From an uncultured Ruminococcus sp. (GTDB lineage: Bacteria; Bacillota; Clostridia; Oscillospirales; Acutalibacteraceae), in the NCBI GenBank assembly GCA_902762335.1, contig CACWNZ010000006.1:1-18283 (forward strand): a stretch of DNA of 18,283 nt. The letters are read 5' to 3'. The notes below the pieces were generated by a model. That model saw nothing but the letters and a program-made list of their open reading frames with translations. It ran no database searches and was not told where the DNA came from. The position numbers and the translations under genes are program-made. Positions 13,723 to 18,283 of the stretch are shown here, in pieces (position 1 is the stretch's first letter; the number at the start of each line of letters is the position of its first letter).

Positions 13723-16479
13723 ATGGCTGAAAACAAGAAATATGACGTCGGCATACTCGGTGTGTGGATGGGCTGTAACTACGGCAGCGTAATGACCTAT
13801 TACGCGCTCAATCAGGCTATAAAGGCTCTCGGGTATTCCGTGCTTATGGTAGATAAGATACTCCCCGCAAATGCGGGCAGGGATGCCGAATACGAAATGA
13901 CACATTCAAGACGCTTCGCAAAGGAGCATTACGACATAGCTCCCCCGCTGAAGCTGAATGAGCTGAAAAAGCTCAACGAGCTGTGCGATACCTTCGTTAT
14001 AGGCTCGGATCAGGTGTGGAACTACGGCATAAGCAAGCATTCGGGCAAGAGCTTTTACCTTGACTTTGCCGACAGCACCAAAAAGAAGATCGCATACGCT
14101 ACGTCCTTCGGTCATGCGGTGGACTTTGCACCCGATAACGAAAGAAGGATAATATCAGCACTTATGCAGAGGTTTGACGCTATCTCGCTGAGAGAGGGCG
14201 ACGGTGTGAAGCTCTGCAAGGAGGTGTACGGAGCAGATTCGACAAGGGTGCTCGATCCCGTTTTCCTCGTTGACCCCGAAAAGGTGTATAAGCCCCTTAT
14301 CGCCAAGTCTAAAAGACATGAAAAGGAGCCGTTTATCGCCGCCTATATACTCGACCCCACGCCCGAAAAGAAAAAGGCTCTGCTTCACGTATCAAAGAAG
14401 CTCGGCGGGATCAAGATAATAAATATGCTCGACGGCTTTCCGTGGCTGTTTGCCGAGAATAAGCGCAAAATGGACATGGACAACTGCATAGAGGACCTTC
14501 AGGCGGAGGATTGGCTGTATTATCTCAGCAATGCTGAATTCGTCGTGACGGATTCATGCCACGGCGCAAGCTTTGCAATGATATTCAAAAAGGACTTTAT
14601 CGCTATAGCCAATAAAAAGAGGGGCTACTCAAGATTCAAGTCTCTTGCGGACGTGTTCGGCATAAGGAACAGGATAGTCACCGAGCCCGAAACGATACTT
14701 ACCGACGACAGCCTGTTTGAGCCTGTCGACCATGCATCTATAGAGCAGATAATGAAGAGCGAGGCAAGGCGCAGCACGGAATGGCTGAAGTGCGCCCTTG
14801 AGGCCGAGAAAAAACCCGAGCCGGCAGGACTTGTGATACCTCAGCCCGTTTACGAGGAGCCGAAGCCCGAGGTATCAATGGACTTCGAGCGCAGCAAAAT
14901 GCTGGTCACGATGATAAAGGAATACGGCATAAAGCACGTCGTGCTATCGTCGGGCTCAAGGAATCTCAATATGGTAAGGATGTTCGAGGCCGACCCGTTC
15001 TTCAAGACCTACAGCGTTATAGACGAGCGCAGCGCGGGCTTTTATGCAATGGGGCTTGCGCTTAAGCTGAACGAGACTGTAGCCATGTGCTGTACCTCGG
15101 GTACGGCGGCATCCAACTATCTCACGTCTGTTACCGAGGCTTATTATCAGGGCGTGCCGCTGGTAGTCATAACCGCCGACAGATACCCCTGTGTTCTCGG
15201 ACAGAACGAGGATCAGACCATACCGCAGACGAACATCTACGGCAGCGTTGTGAAAAAGGCGGTCACCCTGCCCGTAACGCCCGGCACAATGGGCGATTGG
15301 GAGGCAAGAAGGCTCGTATGCGAGGCTCTGCTTGAGGTAGACCACCACGGCAAGGGACCCGTACACATCAATATACCCATAGCGAATATCGAACGCCCGA
15401 AGCCCGAGCCGAGACTGCTCAAGCTTGATAAGGTGTTCAGAAAGATAGACAGAGTCGATCTCGGCTCTGAGGAAAGACTGTGGCAGGTAAGAGTCAACAG
15501 GCTCAAGCAGATGAAGAGGGTACTCATCGTATACGGACAGAATCACCCGCTTTCTGACAAGGAGAAGGCTCTCGTAGATACCTTTGCGGAGAAGTTCAAC
15601 TGCGTGATCGCAACGGATGCTCTCTCGAACTACAGCGGAAAATATGCGATCCCCTCTACGCCCGTGCTGAGAAACTACGATAACGACAGATTTGACGAGG
15701 TGCTGTGGGCTGACGTCGTGATAACCATAGGCGGCAGAAGATCGCTCAACGACCCGATAATCCCGAGGCTCAGAGCTCAGAAGAAGGCTATGGGACATTG
15801 GAGAGTTGCCGAGGACGGCAGGGTGGCCGATACCTACCGCAAGCTCAACAGGATATTTGAATGCTCGTCAGCGCAGTTCTTCAGGAAATTCATTGAAATG
15901 TCCGGCGACTGCAAAAACAACGGCGAATACTTTGAGGTATGGAAAAACGCTCAGAAGGATCTCCCCTCGGAGCATATAAACAGCTATTCTCAGCTTTACG
16001 CAACGGATCTTCTCATACAGAAGCTGCCGAAGAATTCGCTTCTGCACCTTGCGATAGGCTGTACGATAATGTTTGCGAACAGATATGATATAGATCCCTC
16101 GGTAAACGTGTTCTGCAATATGGGAACGAACGGCATAGACGGCTCGGCATCTACCTTTATGGGTCATGCCGCCGTAAGCGATGAGCCGTGCTTCCTGCTG
16201 ATAAGCGACCTGAGCTTCTTCTACGACATGAATTCCGTTTGGGACAAGCACCCAAAGAGCAACGTAAGGATAATGATGTGCAACAACTCTGGCACGAACC
16301 TGCTCAGGCATTTACAGAGCAATGCGATAACCCACGCGCATTCGACCTCGGCAAAGGGCTGGGTCGAGGAAAACGGCTTCAGATATATTTCTGCATCCGA
16401 TAAGGACGAGTTCCATGCAAGACTTGAGGAATTTGTAGGCGAGAGCGACAAGCCGATATTCTTCGAGGTATTCTGTTGA
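13723..16479 (+). CDS. Polysaccharide pyruvyl transferase / MenD-like ThDP enzyme fusion, 918 aa
   Basis: Two enzymes in one chain. Residues ~8-350 are a polysaccharide pyruvyl transferase domain: GILGVWMGCNYGSVMTYYAL, GSDQVWN (Asp96), YATSFGH, ISLREGDG, RVLDPVFL and the late motif DSCHGASFAM (277-281). This family transfers pyruvate from phosphoenolpyruvate to sugars as ketals, although some members do other chemistry. A Pro/Glu-rich linker (~360-385) leads to residues 386-918, a full MenD-like thiamine-diphosphate enzyme: LSSGSRN, IDERSAGFYAMG with catalytic-type Glu435, CTSGTAASNY, ITADRYP, QTIPQTNIYG, the NMGTNGIDGS motif at 799 and the cofactor motif SDL (828-830) to NN (854-855). MenD proper joins 2-oxoglutarate to isochorismate; here two expected positions differ (Met for Arg in NRGASGID, Ser for Gly in GDL), so another substrate is likely. 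It is followed by an MDR dehydrogenase gene 15 nt downstream. It is probably cytoplasmic. Confidence 0.88.
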   Translation: MAENKKYDVGILGVWMGCNYGSVMTYYALNQAIKALGYSVLMVDKILPANAGRDAEYEMTHSRRFAKEHYDIAPPLKLNELKKLNELCDTFVIGSDQVWNYGISKHSGKSFYLDFADSTKKKIAYATSFGHAVDFAPDNERRIISALMQRFDAISLREGDGVKLCKEVYGADSTRVLDPVFLVDPEKVYKPLIAKSKRHEKEPFIAAYILDPTPEKKKALLHVSKKLGGIKIINMLDGFPWLFAENKRKMDMDNCIEDLQAEDWLYYLSNAEFVVTDSCHGASFAMIFKKDFIAIANKKRGYSRFKSLADVFGIRNRIVTEPETILTDDSLFEPVDHASIEQIMKSEARRSTEWLKCALEAEKKPEPAGLVIPQPVYEEPKPEVSMDFERSKMLVTMIKEYGIKHVVLSSGSRNLNMVRMFEADPFFKTYSVIDERSAGFYAMGLALKLNETVAMCCTSGTAASNYLTSVTEAYYQGVPLVVITADRYPCVLGQNEDQTIPQTNIYGSVVKKAVTLPVTPGTMGDWEARRLVCEALLEVDHHGKGPVHINIPIANIERPKPEPRLLKLDKVFRKIDRVDLGSEERLWQVRVNRLKQMKRVLIVYGQNHPLSDKEKALVDTFAEKFNCVIATDALSNYSGKYAIPSTPVLRNYDNDRFDEVLWADVVITIGGRRSLNDPIIPRLRAQKKAMGHWRVAEDGRVADTYRKLNRIFECSSAQFFRKFIEMSGDCKNNGEYFEVWKNAQKDLPSEHINSYSQLYATDLLIQKLPKNSLLHLAIGCTIMFANRYDIDPSVNVFCNMGTNGIDGSASTFMGHAAVSDEPCFLLISDLSFFYDMNSVWDKHPKSNVRIMMCNNSGTNLLRHLQSNAITHAHSTSAKGWVEENGFRYISASDKDEFHARLEEFVGESDKPIFFEVFC

Positions 16480-16494
16480 TAAAGCGGTGATGAT

Positions 16495-17505
16495 ATGAGG
16501 GGTTCAAGGATACTGTTTGAAGCGCCCAACAAGGCAAGGCTTCAGAGCTTTGAGGTAAGGGAGCCGAAGGACGATGAAATGAGGATAAAGGTACACTATA
16601 CCCTCATCTCGGCGGGTACGGAAAAGGCGTACCTGTCGGCATCTCCGAATACGGCGAGGAAATTTCCCACGGTACCGGGCTATTCAAGCGTCGGCATCGT
16701 TGAAAAAACAGGCTCTAAGATAACAAGATTCAAGGTCGGCGACCGTGTGTTCGTTGAATATGCGGGACACGGCTCGTATAATTTCAAAAGAGAAAGCGGC
16801 GTAGTGAAGATCCCTGATGAGGTGCCGCTTACAGACGCGGTATTCACACGTCTTGCAAGCTTCCCATTGCTTGCACTGAGAAGAGCACGGCTTGAGATAG
16901 GCGAATCCGTTGCGGTAGTGGGTCTGGGTATGCTGGGACTTTTCGGAGTTCAGCTTGCAAGAGCCTGCGGTGCCCTGCCCGTAATTGCTATCGGCAACAG
17001 AGAGATAAGACAGCAGAAGGCAAGGGACTTCGGGGCGGAATATGTTTTCTCTCCCGACGAGCCCGATATAGTAAATAAGATAATAGAGATAACCGAAAGA
17101 GTGAACGGCGTAAAGGGCGCCAACGTGGTGCTTGAGACATCGGGCACTATGGCGGGTCTAAAGCTCGGTCTGCGCTATGCTTCAAAATATGCGCGGGTGC
17201 TGGTGAACGGCTGCAACCGCGTATGCGACGAGCCGATAGACTTTTATACCTACGTTCACTGCAAGGGGATTAATATTATCGGCGCGCACGACAAGACAAG
17301 ACTGCCGTTCAACTCCGCCCCGGGCAACTTTACGGCGAAGAGGGACTATATAACCCTGCTCGGGCTTATGAAGGACGGCAGGCTCAAGCCCTCTGAGATA
17401 CGCTCGGAGATAGTATCGCCCGCCGATGCGACACAGATATATGACAGACTTCTCAATGACAGAGAATTCCCTCTCGGGGTAGTGTTTGACTGGAGAGAAT
17501 TCTGA
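16495..17505 (+). CDS. MDR-family dehydrogenase (zinc-independent type), 336 aa
   Basis: This is a medium-chain dehydrogenase/reductase. The N-terminal GroES-like domain reads EMRIKVHYTLISAGTEKAYL, with the SAGTE motif where classical alcohol dehydrogenases have the zinc-binding CGTD, then FPTVPGYSSVGIVEKTGSKI and FKVGDRVFV. The cofactor domain has a Rossmann motif GLGMLG (143-148), FGAEYVF and NVVLETSGTMAG. Missing catalytic cysteine and SAGTE resemble the MDR part of bi-domain oxidoreductases from surface polysaccharide clusters, but no Gfo/Idh-like second domain follows. It most likely oxidises or reduces a sugar or keto-acid intermediate with NAD(P). ATG 16495 is taken as start; GGTGA is a weak ribosome binding site. 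It lies 15 nt after the fusion gene, in the same operon. Confidence 0.88.
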   Translation: MRGSRILFEAPNKARLQSFEVREPKDDEMRIKVHYTLISAGTEKAYLSASPNTARKFPTVPGYSSVGIVEKTGSKITRFKVGDRVFVEYAGHGSYNFKRESGVVKIPDEVPLTDAVFTRLASFPLLALRRARLEIGESVAVVGLGMLGLFGVQLARACGALPVIAIGNREIRQQKARDFGAEYVFSPDEPDIVNKIIEITERVNGVKGANVVLETSGTMAGLKLGLRYASKYARVLVNGCNRVCDEPIDFYTYVHCKGINIIGAHDKTRLPFNSAPGNFTAKRDYITLLGLMKDGRLKPSEIRSEIVSPADATQIYDRLLNDREFPLGVVFDWREF

Positions 17506-17507
17506 TG

Positions 17508-17526
17508 CTGCGGAGACGCTCCGCAG
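17508..17526 (+). other. Intercistronic hairpin
   Basis: CTGCGGAG-ACG-CTCCGCAG is a perfect 8-bp stem with a 3-nt loop two bases after the dehydrogenase stop. No T run follows and the next gene starts 27 nt later, so it may protect or attenuate the mRNA between genes rather than end it. Confidence 0.6.
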
Positions 17527-17552
17527 AAGGACAGACATAGGAGTGAAAAAAC

Positions 17553-18283
17553 ATGGGAGAAAAGCTTAACAACAGCAAGGGGGCGAAAAAGCCTCTCGCT
17601 CTTTTAGATACGCTCTGGTTCGGGCTGGATTACGGCAGCATACTTACCGCCTTTGCTCTTGACAGAACGGTAAAGAGCCTCGGCTATGATACCCTGCTTA
17701 CCGAAAAGCCCGAGGCGCTGTGGACGGATCACTATGCGGAGCCCGACAACATAGCCGGCAGCTTTATAAGAAAGCACTGCAGCGTTGCCGAAAACAGCAG
17801 TTCGCCCGAGGAGCTTGCGGCTCTTGCAAAAAAAGCCGATGCGGTAATAGCGGGCTCCGACGTTATATGGAGCTATAACGTCTGCACTAACGCAGTAAAG
17901 AACAGGTATTTTCTTGATTATGCCCCCGACAGCGCAAAAAAGCTCAGCTATGCCTCTTCCTTCGGGCTTGAGTATTCCGGTCCCTTCGGCGAAGAGCTTC
18001 TTGGAACGGCAGCCTGTCTCAAGCGGTTTGCCGGTATCTCCGTTGGCAGCTGCAGTGATTCAGATACGCTCCGTGAGCGCTTCGGTATGTCCGCCGAGAC
18101 GGTTATTGACCCCGTGTTCCTCTGCGGCAGGGAATGCTTTGAAAAGGCTGCGGCAAACGCTCCGTGCAAAGGCGCCGAAAAGGCCGGCTCGTTCATATTT
18201 AATTATATAAAGTACGGCAACGAAAGAAAGCGCCTGTTCCTCAACAGATGCGCCGAGATCCTCACGCCCAATAATTTCAGCCC
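17553..18283 (+). CDS. Second polysaccharide pyruvyl transferase-like protein, partial
   Basis: ATG 17553 has AGGAG 9 nt upstream and opens a frame that runs off the window after 243 complete codons. After a short basic leader (NNSKGAKKP) it reads LLDTLWFGLDYGSILTAFAL, parallel to GILGVWMGCNYGSVMTYYAL of the fusion protein. It then gives AGSDVIWSYN (against GSDQVWN), RYFLDYAPDSAKKLSYASSFG, and VIDPVFL. It is therefore a diverged paralogue of the N-terminal domain of the gene two places upstream. The change of Q to V in the SDQ motif hints at altered activity or a non-catalytic partner. Whether it also carries a C-terminal enzyme domain cannot be seen. Confidence 0.85.
   Translation, partial: MGEKLNNSKGAKKPLALLDTLWFGLDYGSILTAFALDRTVKSLGYDTLLTEKPEALWTDHYAEPDNIAGSFIRKHCSVAENSSSPEELAALAKKADAVIAGSDVIWSYNVCTNAVKNRYFLDYAPDSAKKLSYASSFGLEYSGPFGEELLGTAACLKRFAGISVGSCSDSDTLRERFGMSAETVIDPVFLCGRECFEKAAANAPCKGAEKAGSFIFNYIKYGNERKRLFLNRCAEILTPNNFS

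Noticed and set aside
13340..13905. Minus-strand frames of 86 and 167 codons
   Set aside because: They run through the hairpin block and antisense to the promoter and start of the fusion gene, without family motifs or a start site.
14956..15798. Minus-strand frame of 280 codons
   Set aside because: It is antisense to the MenD-like domain, which has clear motifs on the plus strand.

Overview
The window looks like a chromosomal segment of a Gram-positive anaerobe of class Clostridia, most like Ruminococcus or another Oscillospiraceae. This is inferred from strong GGAGG-type ribosome binding sites, frequent TTG and GTG starts, a BlaI/M56 sensor pair, an MMPL exporter with an X-X-X-L-X-X-G heptad-repeat partner, and N-terminal FVTNSSSSSF proteins. 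I see no rRNA, tRNA, CRISPR array, insertion sequence or phage gene.

Region 1 (1-3376, minus strand) is a compact six-gene operon ending at a bidirectional terminator. In transcription order it holds a 160-residue unknown protein, the C-terminal SPASM part of a radical SAM enzyme, two paralogues that both begin KIRTDFVTNSSSSS, a 173-residue unknown protein and a zinc-ribbon fragment. Three of the six are damaged: the radical SAM fragment by a 7-bp tandem duplication and a missing catalytic half, one paralogue by a one-base excess in a T6 tract, and the zinc-ribbon gene by loss of a normal start and one zinc ligand. It reads as the decaying remnant of an uncharacterised radical-SAM-linked system.

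Region 2 (3531-9005, plus strand) holds a TetR-family regulator with its own promoter and terminator, a second promoter with a 17-bp palindrome between its elements (candidate operator), a possible 36-codon leader ORF, an MMPL/RND transporter and an exported heptad-repeat protein. The last two overlap by 11 nt and probably form one envelope system. The exported protein carries two unusual internal arrays, six 12-residue and six 17-residue repeats.

Region 3 (8971-12384, minus strand) is a BlaI-like repressor and an M56 (BlaR1-type) zinc metalloprotease sensor, overlapping ATGA-style. Two dyads of CTAC/GTAG type lie on or beside the promoter. The sensor has a very large external part with about three copies of one module instead of a penicillin-binding domain.

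Region 4 (12385-13590) holds a small one-TM protein between two GC-rich intergenic blocks full of perfect hairpins with 3-nt loops and a dispersed repeat present in both orientations.

Region 5 (13594-18283, plus strand) starts at a near-consensus promoter. It encodes a 918-residue fusion of a polysaccharide pyruvyl transferase domain with a MenD-like ThDP enzyme, an MDR-type dehydrogenase, and a second pyruvyl-transferase-like protein cut by the window end. Together they suggest a pathway making or attaching an unusual acidic group on a surface glycan; the product cannot be read from the sequence.
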